From Gemmatimonadota bacterium (GTDB lineage: Bacteria > Latescibacterota > UBA2968 > UBA8231): 64,000 nt of DNA. A program made the position numbers and the translations under genes. This document shows, piece by piece, positions 37,189 through 46,116 of the stretch. Below the pieces are notes generated by a model, which saw only the letters and a list, made by a program, of their open reading frames with translations, was not told the origin of the DNA and searched no databases. The stretch lies in NCBI GenBank assembly GCA_018673255.1, contig JABHDC010000030.1, forward strand, positions 1 through 64,000, written 5' to 3'. The number at the start of each line of letters is the position of its first letter. Position 1 is the first letter of the stretch.

Positions 37189-38634
37189 GTGGACGCAACC
37201 AACACCCTGTTCATCCTTTCAGATCAGCACACACGCTCCGGGCTCGGGTGCTACGGCGGTCCCGCCACGACGCCTCATCTGGATCGTCTGGCCGAGCGCG
37301 GTACACGCTTCGATACGGCCTACACCAATTGCCCCATCTGCGTCCCCGTCCGTGCCAGCCTCGCCACGGGGCGCTGGGTGCATCAGGCCGGCTACTGGGA
37401 CAACGCCTTTCCCTATGAGGGACGTGTTCCCAGCTGGCACCAGAGGCTGCGCGATGGGGGCGTACACGTCGACTCGATCGGCAAGCTGCATTTCAGCCGC
37501 CTCGAAGACGACCACGGTTTCACACAGGAGGTGGAACCATTGCATGTGGTGGATGGCATCGGCGATGTCCTGGGTTGTCTGCGGGACGATGGTCCATTTC
37601 GCCTGAAGCGTAGTGGGATTCTCGAGGCGGGGCCGGGTGATTCCACGTATCTGCAATACGATCGCCGCAATGCCGACAATGGCATGGCGTGGCTCGAACA
37701 GCACCGTGACGACGACAAACCCTGGGCGGCGATGCTCTCCTTCGTCTGTCCTCATCCGCCCTACATCTGTCCGCCTGAGTGGTTCGAGCACTACATCGAT
37801 CAGGATCTGCCCATGCCACCGCAATGGCGGCAGGACGATTGGCCGGCCCATCCCGTCATCGACCATTTCCGGCGATTCTTCGACTTCCATCCTCAATTCG
37901 ATGAATCTCAGATCCGTCGCCTGCTTGCCGCCTACTACGGGGCCTGCAGCTTCCTCGATGAACAGATCGGCCGCGTCTTGCAGCAGCTGGAGTCGCTCGG
38001 GTTGTCCGACCGTACCCGCGTCATCTACAGTTCCGATCACGGCGAGCATCTGGGCGGGCGGGGGATCTTCGGGAAGTTCAGCCTCTATGATGAATCGGCG
38101 GCGATTCCCCTCATCACGGCGGGTCCGGATGTGCCCCATGGCCATGTCTGTCGTACGCCTGCGTCTCTCATCGACATCCACCCATCGATGGTCGAATCGG
38201 TCGGATTGGCGCGTCACGAGGAAGATGCCGGTCTGCCGGGTCGGTCCCTGTGGACGATCGCCAGCAATCCGGATGCGCAGCGCACAGTCCTGAGCGAGTA
38301 CCACGCCGTTGGCTCCCGGCACGCTTCATATATGCTGCGCGACGCTCGATATAAGTACAACCACTACATCCAGGCATCCCCACAGCTGTTCGACCTGCAG
38401 GCCGATCCTGACGAGCTCGTCGATCTGGCCGACGATCCCGCCTGCGCCGAGCAACTCGTCGACTGCGAGACGCGACTGCGGCGAATCCTCGATCCAGAGG
38501 CCGTCGATCTTCGCGCTCGATCTGATCAGGAGGCCCTCGTCGAATCGATGGGCGGCGCTGCGGCCGTGCGCGATCGTGGGGCCTTCGACAATTCACCGGC
38601 GCCCGGTGAAACACCCACCTTCCGTCAGCACTGA
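37189..38634 (+). CDS. Type I sulfatase (arylsulfatase/choline-sulfatase-like)
   Basis: A 481-residue sulfatase. The formylglycine signature is CVPVRASLATGR (CxPxR, Cys51). Metal-binding motifs are the N-terminal FILSDQH and the late SSDHGEHLG; GKLHF is also conserved. The GTG at 37189, with GGGAG eight bases upstream, starts just ahead of the conserved strand; the frame extends 16 codons upstream without homology. No signal peptide, so it probably acts in the cytoplasm on imported sulfated sugars. It needs a formylglycine-generating or anSME maturase, which is not in the window. The gene is 8 bp ahead of the next glycan-enzyme gene. Confidence 0.9.
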   Translation: MDATNTLFILSDQHTRSGLGCYGGPATTPHLDRLAERGTRFDTAYTNCPICVPVRASLATGRWVHQAGYWDNAFPYEGRVPSWHQRLRDGGVHVDSIGKLHFSRLEDDHGFTQEVEPLHVVDGIGDVLGCLRDDGPFRLKRSGILEAGPGDSTYLQYDRRNADNGMAWLEQHRDDDKPWAAMLSFVCPHPPYICPPEWFEHYIDQDLPMPPQWRQDDWPAHPVIDHFRRFFDFHPQFDESQIRRLLAAYYGACSFLDEQIGRVLQQLESLGLSDRTRVIYSSDHGEHLGGRGIFGKFSLYDESAAIPLITAGPDVPHGHVCRTPASLIDIHPSMVESVGLARHEEDAGLPGRSLWTIASNPDAQRTVLSEYHAVGSRHASYMLRDARYKYNHYIQASPQLFDLQADPDELVDLADDPACAEQLVDCETRLRRILDPEAVDLRARSDQEALVESMGGAAAVRDRGAFDNSPAPGETPTFRQH

Positions 38635-38642
38635 GGTTGTCA

Positions 38643-40679
38643 ATGCAAAGCAGATTCCTGTACGTCGGATCCGCACAGAACGATCTGGTACAGGTCGCCA
38701 CTGACTGTGGGATCTCCATGTTGAGATGTGTCGATCTGGCCCAGGCCATCGACACGGCGCCCGGCGGCGGGGCCGTGCTCTGTCTGGCCGATGACTATCC
38801 CGTGCCTGGCGCCATCGTGTCAGAGGCGCTGCTGCAGCAGGCGGTGACTAAGGGTGTGCGGTTATACCTGGAGTATCCGGCCGAATTGCCAGGTATCCAG
38901 TTGGGGGAGCCCCAACCGACGCAGTGGGAACGTGCTGTCGTGGCGTCAGACTTCTTCGCCCCCGATCTGACAGCGTCCCGGATCCTGGCCTTGCACGGTT
39001 GCTGGTATCTGCCCCTCGACGGTGTCGATTCGACGCCCCATATGGCTGTCGCACGAGTCGCCGGCTACCACGAGGCCGTATACGGTCTGCCACCAGAGGC
39101 TGAGCCGCTGCTGTTCGAGTATTGCGAACACACACTGGTGGCGACGACGAAGCTGAGCCAGTTCGTCACCGGTCGATATGGACCCTCACCTGCCTGGGCG
39201 GTCATCTGGCATCGATTGCTCAGCTGGCTGCAGCCGGATGCAGTCATCGGGCCCCTGACCTGGGAGCCGGCGGTGGGTCTGAGTGCTACGTCGGGTACGA
39301 CGCTGCCCGAAGATGCCGAGATGAGGGCCTTCGATCGATCCGTTGGCTGGTTCAATGACCATGCCCTCTACAGCATCGACTGGAAGAAGGGGGTCATCGA
39401 AGGATTCGAAGCCGGCATCGACCACTGTGGACGCCAGCTGAGGCGGACTTGGCCGCGGGGTGATTGCATCGGCGAGTCGGCCATGCTCTTCGCCTGGGAC
39501 TGGGCCGTGCGGGGGAATCCGTCCTCGCGACAACGCGCCGGACAGGTCCTCGACTACGTCCTGTCCGCGCCGGACTTCTACCACGATGACCCGACCGATC
39601 CGGCATATGGGATGACGAACTGGTTTGAACGGGGTGGTGTCTTCTACGGCGACGACAATGCACGAGTGCTCATGCCAGCGCTGACCGTGGCGGGTCTCGT
39701 CGATGACGATCGCTGGGACGAGCGCATCCTGCGATCGATTCTGTCGAATCTGCGCACGACGGGCGCGCTGGGATTTCGACGCCCCCGGATCAATCTGGAG
39801 AATCTACACGAGCAAGGCGGTTGGGCCTTCTTCCAGGACGAAGAGCACATCCACTACGCCCCACACTACCAGGCGTATCTGTGGGCGACCTTTCTCTGGG
39901 CCCATGCCCTGACCGGAGACGATGAGCTGCTGAGCAAACCACGGGAAGCCATCGGTCGCACGATGGCCCAGTATCCAGATGGCTGGCGCTGGACCAATGG
40001 GATTGCCCAGGAAAAGGCGCGCATGCTGCTGCCACTCAGCTTCCTGGTCCACGTCGACGACACACCCCAGCACCGTGGATGGCTACAGCAGATGTGCGAT
40101 GAGATCATCGGTCTCATGCATCCCTGTGGAGCGATCGGTGAGCAGCTCGGTGAGCTGGGGCAGGGTGCCTATGGCCCGCCCGCCTCGAATGAAGCATACG
40201 GCACGAGCGAGGCCCCACTGATCCAGAAGAATGGAGATGCCGCGTGTGATCTGTTGTACACGACGAACTTCGCCTTCCTCGGATTGCACGAGGCGGCCGC
40301 CGTGCTGGATGATCCCAAGGTGTCTGCCGCCGTCGACCGTCTCGCCGATTTCCTCTGTCGCATCCAGGTGCGATCGCAGGCTCAGCCGTATCTCGACGGA
40401 GCATGGATGCGCTCCTTCGATTTCGACCTGTGGGAGTATTGGGGCAGTTCCGCCGATCTGGGCTGGGGTGCCTGGTCGGTGGAATCGGGATGGACCAATA
40501 CGTGGATCCCGTCCGTGCTGGCCATGCGCAGCACGGGACGCACGCTATTTGATACGAGATTGCGTGAACGCCTATCGAGGCGATGGCCGGCCCTGCGCGA
40601 CGAGATGTTCGACCGTACCCGGCCTCTGACGTTGACGACATCTGCCGGGGAGGCTGGGCCGGCGCCCGGGTCAGAGTAA
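38643..40679 (+). CDS. Two-domain protein: glutamine-amidotransferase-like N-terminus plus six-hairpin-like domain
   Basis: A 678-residue protein with no close named family. Residues about 1-190 show alternating strands and helices (RFLYVGSA, GAVLCLADDYPVPGA, GVRLYLEYPAELPG) like the GATase1/ThuA-type domains attached to glycan enzymes. Residues about 230-660 are helical repeats rich in Trp (LFAWDWAVRGN, YQAYLWATFLWAHALTGD, YPDGWRWTNG), resembling (alpha/alpha)6 hydrolases of GH88/GH105 or heparinase type. Catalytic residues cannot be assigned. The ATG at 38643 follows the sulfatase stop by 8 bp, so both probably act on one sulfated oligosaccharide. Confidence 0.6.
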   Translation: MQSRFLYVGSAQNDLVQVATDCGISMLRCVDLAQAIDTAPGGGAVLCLADDYPVPGAIVSEALLQQAVTKGVRLYLEYPAELPGIQLGEPQPTQWERAVVASDFFAPDLTASRILALHGCWYLPLDGVDSTPHMAVARVAGYHEAVYGLPPEAEPLLFEYCEHTLVATTKLSQFVTGRYGPSPAWAVIWHRLLSWLQPDAVIGPLTWEPAVGLSATSGTTLPEDAEMRAFDRSVGWFNDHALYSIDWKKGVIEGFEAGIDHCGRQLRRTWPRGDCIGESAMLFAWDWAVRGNPSSRQRAGQVLDYVLSAPDFYHDDPTDPAYGMTNWFERGGVFYGDDNARVLMPALTVAGLVDDDRWDERILRSILSNLRTTGALGFRRPRINLENLHEQGGWAFFQDEEHIHYAPHYQAYLWATFLWAHALTGDDELLSKPREAIGRTMAQYPDGWRWTNGIAQEKARMLLPLSFLVHVDDTPQHRGWLQQMCDEIIGLMHPCGAIGEQLGELGQGAYGPPASNEAYGTSEAPLIQKNGDAACDLLYTTNFAFLGLHEAAAVLDDPKVSAAVDRLADFLCRIQVRSQAQPYLDGAWMRSFDFDLWEYWGSSADLGWGAWSVESGWTNTWIPSVLAMRSTGRTLFDTRLRERLSRRWPALRDEMFDRTRPLTLTTSAGEAGPAPGSE

Positions 40680-40778
40680 CACGGGACGCTGGTCAGCATG
40701 AGGTGACGCACACTCGTGTCGTGGTGGATCCGCGTCGAAGGCTGGTCCCGCCTCCAACGCGGATCATGTTGGCCTGTG

Positions 40779-42458
40779 TTACCGGGTGAGTTGCCGGTAC
40801 TTGATCCGGTGCGGCTGATCCGCATCGGTGCCCAATCGGCGATGGCGATCCTCATCATAGTCGGTCCAATTGCCCTCCATGAATACCGAATTGGATTCAC
40901 CCTCGAACGCGAGGATATGCGTGGCCACGCGATCGAGAAACCAGCGATCATGGCTGATGACGACGGCGCAACCGGCAAACCCGATCAGGGCTTCCTCCAG
41001 GGCGCGCATGGTATTGACGTCGAGATCGTTCGTGGGTTCGTCGAGGAGCAGTAGGTTGGCGCCTTCCTTGAGAATCCGTGCCAGGTGGACGCGGTTGCGT
41101 TCACCACCGGACAGGTTGCCGACGAGTTTCTGCTGATCGGCGCCGCCGAAATTGAAGCGACTCACGTACGCACGGGAGTTGATCGTGCGGTCGCCCAACT
41201 CGATCTCTTCCTGGCCACCTGAGATCTCATCATATACTGACTTGTCCGCAGTCAGCACTTCGCGGCTCTGGTCCACGTAGGCAAGGGTCACCGTTTCACC
41301 GATGCGCAGTTCGCCCTGGTCGGGCGTCTCCTGGCCGGTGATCATGCGAAAGAGGGTGGTCTTACCGGCGCCGTTGGGACCGATGACACCGATGATTCCG
41401 CCTGGGGGCAAGGCAAAGGTCAGATTCTCGAATAGCAGTCTGTCGCCAAAGCCTTTGCTCACGCCCTTGGATTCCACCACGACATCTCCAAGTCGAGGTC
41501 CCGGTGGAATGTAGATCTGCAGGTCCTGATCCTGCCGCGAGCGATCCTGATTGAGCAGTTCCTCGTAAGCGCGCACACGAGCCTTGTTCTTCGCCTGGCG
41601 AGCTTTCGGCGCCATGCGAACCCACTCCAGTTCACGCTGCAGCGTGCGTTTGCGATCGCCCTCGCTGCGTTCCTCCAAATCGAGACGCTGTTGCTTCTGC
41701 TCGAGCCACGAAGTGTAGTTGCCCTTGAAGGGGAGCCCCTCGCCGCGATCCAGTTCGAGGATCCATCCAGCCACATTGTCGAGAAAGTAGCGATCGTGTG
41801 TGACGGCGATGACGGTGCCCTCGTACGCCTGCAGGTGGTGCTCGAGCCAGGCGATGGAGCCCGCATCCAGGTGGTTTGTCGGCTCGTCCAACAACAGGAT
41901 GTCTGGCTTCCTGAGCAGGAGGCGACACAGGGCCACGCGGCGCCTTTCACCACCTGAGATCACATCGACGAGTGCATCCTCGGGTGGGCAGCGCAAGGCA
42001 TCCATCGCCTGTTCCAGACGGGAATCCAGATCCCAGGCATGGGCGGCCTCGATCTTCTCGGCCAGCTTCGTCTGCAAGGCGATGAGATCATTCATCTCCT
42101 CGTCGGACATGGGCTCGGCGAATTTCTCATTCACCTGCTCGTATTCCTTCACCAGGTCGACCGTTTCCTGCAGGCCCTCTTCCACGATCTGGCGCACCGT
42201 CTTGCCTGCCGTCAGATCCGGCTCCTGTTCGAGGAAACCGATCGTGTGACCGGGGGCGATGTGGGTCTCCCCATCGAAGTTGGTGTCGGCACCGGCCAGG
42301 ATACGCAGCAGGGTGCTCTTGCCGGATCCATTGAGGCCGAGGACGCCGATCTTGGCGCCATAGAAATAGGAGAGGGAGATGTCCTTGAGGATCTGCTTGC
42401 GGTTGATCGTCTTGGACACCCGCACCATCGAGTAGATGATCTTTTCAGCTTCTGACAT
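40779..42458 (-). CDS. ettA: Energy-dependent translational throttle protein EttA (ABC-F ATPase)
   Basis: A 559-residue ABC-F protein, near the 555 residues of E. coli EttA. It has two nucleotide-binding domains: Walker A GLNGSGKST and GPNGAGKTT, signatures VISGGERRRVALCR and LSGGERNRVHLAR, and Walker B LLLDEPTNHLDA and LLLDEPTNDLDV. The linker between them is charged and helical (ELEWVRMAPKARQAKNKAR), and the N-terminus IIYSMVRVSKTI is EttA-like. No membrane segments. It binds the ribosomal E site and gates elongation according to the ATP/ADP ratio. Monocistronic by spacing. Confidence 0.95.
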   Translation of the reverse strand: MSEAEKIIYSMVRVSKTINRKQILKDISLSYFYGAKIGVLGLNGSGKSTLLRILAGADTNFDGETHIAPGHTIGFLEQEPDLTAGKTVRQIVEEGLQETVDLVKEYEQVNEKFAEPMSDEEMNDLIALQTKLAEKIEAAHAWDLDSRLEQAMDALRCPPEDALVDVISGGERRRVALCRLLLRKPDILLLDEPTNHLDAGSIAWLEHHLQAYEGTVIAVTHDRYFLDNVAGWILELDRGEGLPFKGNYTSWLEQKQQRLDLEERSEGDRKRTLQRELEWVRMAPKARQAKNKARVRAYEELLNQDRSRQDQDLQIYIPPGPRLGDVVVESKGVSKGFGDRLLFENLTFALPPGGIIGVIGPNGAGKTTLFRMITGQETPDQGELRIGETVTLAYVDQSREVLTADKSVYDEISGGQEEIELGDRTINSRAYVSRFNFGGADQQKLVGNLSGGERNRVHLARILKEGANLLLLDEPTNDLDVNTMRALEEALIGFAGCAVVISHDRWFLDRVATHILAFEGESNSVFMEGNWTDYDEDRHRRLGTDADQPHRIKYRQLTR

Positions 42459-42530
42459 GCTCAGGATGCTCAGTTGGCGAAGAGTTTCTGGGTGGAAAAA
42501 GAGTTTCTGGATGGGAAATGGGGCAGCCCC

Positions 42531-42565
42531 AAAAGAAAAGCCCCCACCTGCGAATGCGGTAGGGG
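42531..42565 (-). terminator. Rho-independent terminator after the Ppx/GppA gene
   Basis: On the minus strand, CCCCTACC (from 42565 down) pairs with GGTGGGG, with one bulged T and a short loop, and is followed by CTTTTCTTTT (42540-42531). It lies 50 bp after the stop of the Ppx/GppA gene and before ettA. Confidence 0.8.
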
Positions 42566-42614
42566 AAAACGATATGGTGCGTGGCCCGCCGGGTTGGGGG
42601 TCCTGTGCTGCGGC

Positions 42615-44153
42615 CTAATCCGAGGGGGCCGCCATACTGTCGAGCCGGACACTGCGGCCGAAGGTGCTCTCCACCAGAGGGAGTGCATTGCGTTCGGTTT
42701 CCCAGATCTCGACGGCGGGATGTTCGTCGGCCACGAGTGTAATGCGCAGCGACTCGTCGTCCCAGCCAACGATGACATCGTTGACGGCCGCATTCCGACC
42801 GCGCTCGAGGAACTCGGCCAGTCGCAGGATGGCGGCCAGCGAGCGTAGTGTCTTCTCGTCTGCTGGACCGAGTACCGATTCGTAGCCGTCGATGCTGGGC
42901 GTGCCCTTACGGTGGTATCGTGCGAGCAGCGCGATGAGGCAGATCTCGCGCCGCGAATAGCCGGACAATCCATTGTAGTGGATGAGGGTCTGCGAGTGCT
43001 TGTGATGACCGTCGTAGGCGATGATGGTGCCCAGATCGTGCAGCAGTGCCGCCGCGTCGAGCAATTCCCGCTCACACGTCCCGCCTTTGTGCAATGGCAT
43101 CAGTTGATCGAACAGGCGGCTGGCCAGATACCGGACGTGATTCGCGTGGGTCTTCTGGTAGCCGTACGTGCGGGCAAGATTCAGTACCGCAAAGCGGCGC
43201 ACATCGGGAATGACTGGATAGGGCAGGTGATCCCAGAAGTGTTCGAGAAACAGTCCCTCTCGAAGGCCACTGGCCGAGATGGCCAGTTCGCTGACGCCGA
43301 GCGTGTCGAGCACACCGCGCACGACCAGGGCGCCGGCGAGGATGATATCCGCACGGTCTGTGCTCAATCCGTCCATCCGTTGCCGCCTGGCCAGCGTGAG
43401 CTTGCGGAAGTTGGCGATGCTCGTATCGAGAGATTCTCGCGTGAGCAGGAATCCGTGCAACGTACTGAGTGGGCTCTGCTGCCGGACCGTCTCGATCTTG
43501 GCCAGATTGCGGATCGTGCCACCCAATCCCACCAGGTGACGGCCTCGTACGGATGGCAGCCAGGTGATCGTCGCCAGCTGCCGTGCGATCTCCTCCTCCA
43601 GGCGCGCAATCTCCTTGTCGCCGGGAGGATCCTTGCTGATGAATCGCTCTGTCAACGCCAGCGATCCGAGTCGCAGAGACGTGCCCTGTCTGTATTGCCC
43701 GGCGTCAATCTGGCTCAGTTGAGCTGAACCACCGCCGATATCGAGAATGACGCCGTCATCCACGGGGATTTCGTTCAGGGCGCCGATGACCCCGTAGAAG
43801 GCTTCTCGTTCGCCATCCAGAATTCGCAGTTGCAGACCCAGTTCGTCGCGCACGCGCTCAACGAAGGCGGCGCCATTGGCTGCATCACGGACAGCACTGG
43901 TCGCCGTGGCCAGAATCACATCCGTCTTCGTGCTGTCGCAGAATCGCCCGAACAGACGCAATGTCGAATAGGCTCTGCCAATGGCCTCATCGCTGAGGCC
44001 TTCCTCCGTCATGCCCTGGCGCAGGCGCACGACTTCACGGATCTCGTCGATGAGGCGATACGAGTATCCCGGTATGGCCTCCATCACGATGAGGCGAGCC
44101 GTGTTGGAGCCGAGATCGATGACGGCGACGCGTTGCGGTGTGACTGAATTCAT
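42615..44153 (-). CDS. Ppx/GppA family exopolyphosphatase/pppGpp phosphohydrolase
   Basis: A 512-residue protein of the actin/hsp70-like phosphatase fold. Phosphate-loop motifs are VAVIDLGSNTARLIV and VILDIGGGSAQLS; ATATSAVRDA and GLGGTIRNLAK are also conserved. After residue about 310 comes an HD-type helical domain (ELLDAAALLHDLGTIIAYDGHHKHS), as in full-length Ppx/GppA. It degrades inorganic polyphosphate and/or pppGpp. Its terminator follows directly. Paralogue identity (Ppx or GppA) cannot be decided from sequence alone. Confidence 0.9.
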   Translation of the reverse strand: MNSVTPQRVAVIDLGSNTARLIVMEAIPGYSYRLIDEIREVVRLRQGMTEEGLSDEAIGRAYSTLRLFGRFCDSTKTDVILATATSAVRDAANGAAFVERVRDELGLQLRILDGEREAFYGVIGALNEIPVDDGVILDIGGGSAQLSQIDAGQYRQGTSLRLGSLALTERFISKDPPGDKEIARLEEEIARQLATITWLPSVRGRHLVGLGGTIRNLAKIETVRQQSPLSTLHGFLLTRESLDTSIANFRKLTLARRQRMDGLSTDRADIILAGALVVRGVLDTLGVSELAISASGLREGLFLEHFWDHLPYPVIPDVRRFAVLNLARTYGYQKTHANHVRYLASRLFDQLMPLHKGGTCERELLDAAALLHDLGTIIAYDGHHKHSQTLIHYNGLSGYSRREICLIALLARYHRKGTPSIDGYESVLGPADEKTLRSLAAILRLAEFLERGRNAAVNDVIVGWDDESLRITLVADEHPAVEIWETERNALPLVESTFGRSVRLDSMAAPSD

Positions 44154-44196
44154 GTGAGGATCCTACGTCGTCGGATCGAAGACGACAAGCGGCCCG

Positions 44197-46071
44197 TCAC
44201 CGATCGCTGAACTGGATGACGCCGAAGCGGGCTGGTTGCCGCAGGTCGTGGAAGGTCGGTGACCAGGCCTGGAGCCCACCGCATCGACGCGCGTGTTCTG
44301 CCCAGATCTGTGAACCGGGTGCACCGTGTTCCTCGTCCAGCTGCCAACTGCGCTCGTGGACGAGGTCTTCCCAGGCAGCGGGAGTGAGACCGAGTTGCGC
44401 CTGCGCTTCTGCTGGCGTGTAGTAGGCGGGCAGCGGGCCCACCGGGCGCGGGGTCTCCATGCGGTAAAGGCCGAGTCGCCATTGCTGGTCGGGGCGTGGC
44501 GGCAGCGCAGCACGAGCGCTATTGCCTGAAGGGCTGCTGCCAGCGCTCAATACCTGCCAGGGGATGCGGATCTCTGCCTGGTAGCCGACATCGACGGTGC
44601 TTGTCACCGGTTCAAGTGCCGAATCGACCCACTCGAGGGTGCCGTCCACGTGAATGGCATGGCTGACCTCGGGGGCGTCGAAGCGGATCCAGCTCATGGT
44701 GGGTGACCACGGGTTGAAGTCGAGGGGTGCCGCCGGGACCAGCTGCAGCACATCGACCATGGTATTGGCCGGGGAGAGGCTGAACTCGTAGAACAGCACT
44801 TCGTCACCCCCGTCATCCACGAACAGACGGATGCCTTCATCGGCCAGCAGTGTGGTGCTGTCGCGTGGTAGATCCCGGGCCCATACATCCGGATCCTGTA
44901 CATCCAACAGAATGTAGAGCGCCTCAGTCGACCACAGGACACGTGCGTGTGTTGCGGCCAATGGCTGCTCGTGCGCACAGTCCGCGGCCCGGTCCAAACC
45001 CGTCACATTGTCGACGAAGGGGCCCAGTACATTCGCCTGCTGCCAGGCGGGTTCGTCCCCCATGCCATCGATCCTGATCGCGGCGTCCCCAATTCGGTGT
45101 ACGCTCGCCACAGGTACTTGCTCGTGCACAGGTGTGCCTTCGATGCGCGAGAAGGGCTGAATCGCCACGCCGATGAGCACGGCACTGATGGCCAGTGTCG
45201 TCACCGTCAGCCCTCGCCGCACCGGATCCAGGACACTGCCCACGACCAGCAGGAAAGCAGGCATCAGCGGGATGCCTTCCTGCGGTGTGACCCAGTGCAC
45301 GGCCTTCAGGTTGGTGTGCTCGTCCCAGAAGGGGTAGTATGGATAGCTGCCAAACCAGCTGGACAAGGTGACGGGATCCACCAGGAGCAGGGGCAAGAGG
45401 ATCACGCTGGCGGCGAGGGCGGCAACATGCACAATGCGAATCTGCGAAGCGCCCTCTTCGCGCAGTCGCAGCCAGCTGGCTGCCGGCAGTACGCCGGCAA
45501 AGGCACCGATGCCGTTGAGAAAGGGATCGGAGAAATCCAGGTAGTGTGTGCGTTCCTCGAGAAGCCAGGCGTGCAGCCCGTAATGCTGCCAGGCCTCGTC
45601 GATCAATCCCAGGACACAGGCGATGACGAAGGCCAGTTGCGGCCGGCGCCCGCGTCCGATCGCCACACTCAATAGAGCGCCGATCAACGCATACTGGGCG
45701 AAGTGCACCAGTTCCGTCGTGTAGACGATGATGATCTTCCAAGCCAGCCAGGCCAGTGCGCCACACAATGCCCAGGCGGGAATGAGACCAATGAGGGCCA
45801 ATGCGCCAAAACGTGAGGCCCGGCGCAGGATTGTGATGAGTGCAGCCAGGAACAGGCCCCCGAGGATTCCGGCCAGGACCCGTTCGCCGATCATGAAACC
45901 CGTCTGCCCACCTTCTTCACTCAGAGAACCGGGCAGTCGCGCCCATTCCACCATGACGCTCACGATATCCAGACCGGTCCCGTGGCCCAGGCTCAGCAAC
46001 GCCCATACACTCAGGGCCAGCACGAGCCAGAGGCGCTGTACGGGGGGATGGGTCGAGGTGGAGTCCTGCAT
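44197..46071 (-). CDS. VanZ-like membrane protein fused to a CBM9/DOMON-like domain
   Basis: A 624-residue protein in two parts. Residues 1-310 hold about eight membrane helices; the segment ELVHFAQYALIGALLSVAIG followed by LGLIDEAWQHY is the VanZ-like pattern (HxxxY...LDExxQ). Residues about 325-624 are a soluble beta-sandwich with the CBM9-like hallmarks IDGMGDEPAWQQA, VLWSTEALYILLDVQDPDVWA and EIRIPWQVL, usually found in secreted xylan or cellulose binders and in extracytoplasmic DOMON proteins. The fusion suggests a membrane-anchored carbohydrate sensor or binder. Divergent from the TMTC-like gene across 45 bp. Confidence 0.7.
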   Translation of the reverse strand: MQDSTSTHPPVQRLWLVLALSVWALLSLGHGTGLDIVSVMVEWARLPGSLSEEGGQTGFMIGERVLAGILGGLFLAALITILRRASRFGALALIGLIPAWALCGALAWLAWKIIIVYTTELVHFAQYALIGALLSVAIGRGRRPQLAFVIACVLGLIDEAWQHYGLHAWLLEERTHYLDFSDPFLNGIGAFAGVLPAASWLRLREEGASQIRIVHVAALAASVILLPLLLVDPVTLSSWFGSYPYYPFWDEHTNLKAVHWVTPQEGIPLMPAFLLVVGSVLDPVRRGLTVTTLAISAVLIGVAIQPFSRIEGTPVHEQVPVASVHRIGDAAIRIDGMGDEPAWQQANVLGPFVDNVTGLDRAADCAHEQPLAATHARVLWSTEALYILLDVQDPDVWARDLPRDSTTLLADEGIRLFVDDGGDEVLFYEFSLSPANTMVDVLQLVPAAPLDFNPWSPTMSWIRFDAPEVSHAIHVDGTLEWVDSALEPVTSTVDVGYQAEIRIPWQVLSAGSSPSGNSARAALPPRPDQQWRLGLYRMETPRPVGPLPAYYTPAEAQAQLGLTPAAWEDLVHERSWQLDEEHGAPGSQIWAEHARRCGGLQAWSPTFHDLRQPARFGVIQFSDR

Positions 46072-46116
46072 GAATGGTTGCCAGTGTCGGGTAGATGGCA
46101 GGAAGAAGGCAGGCCA

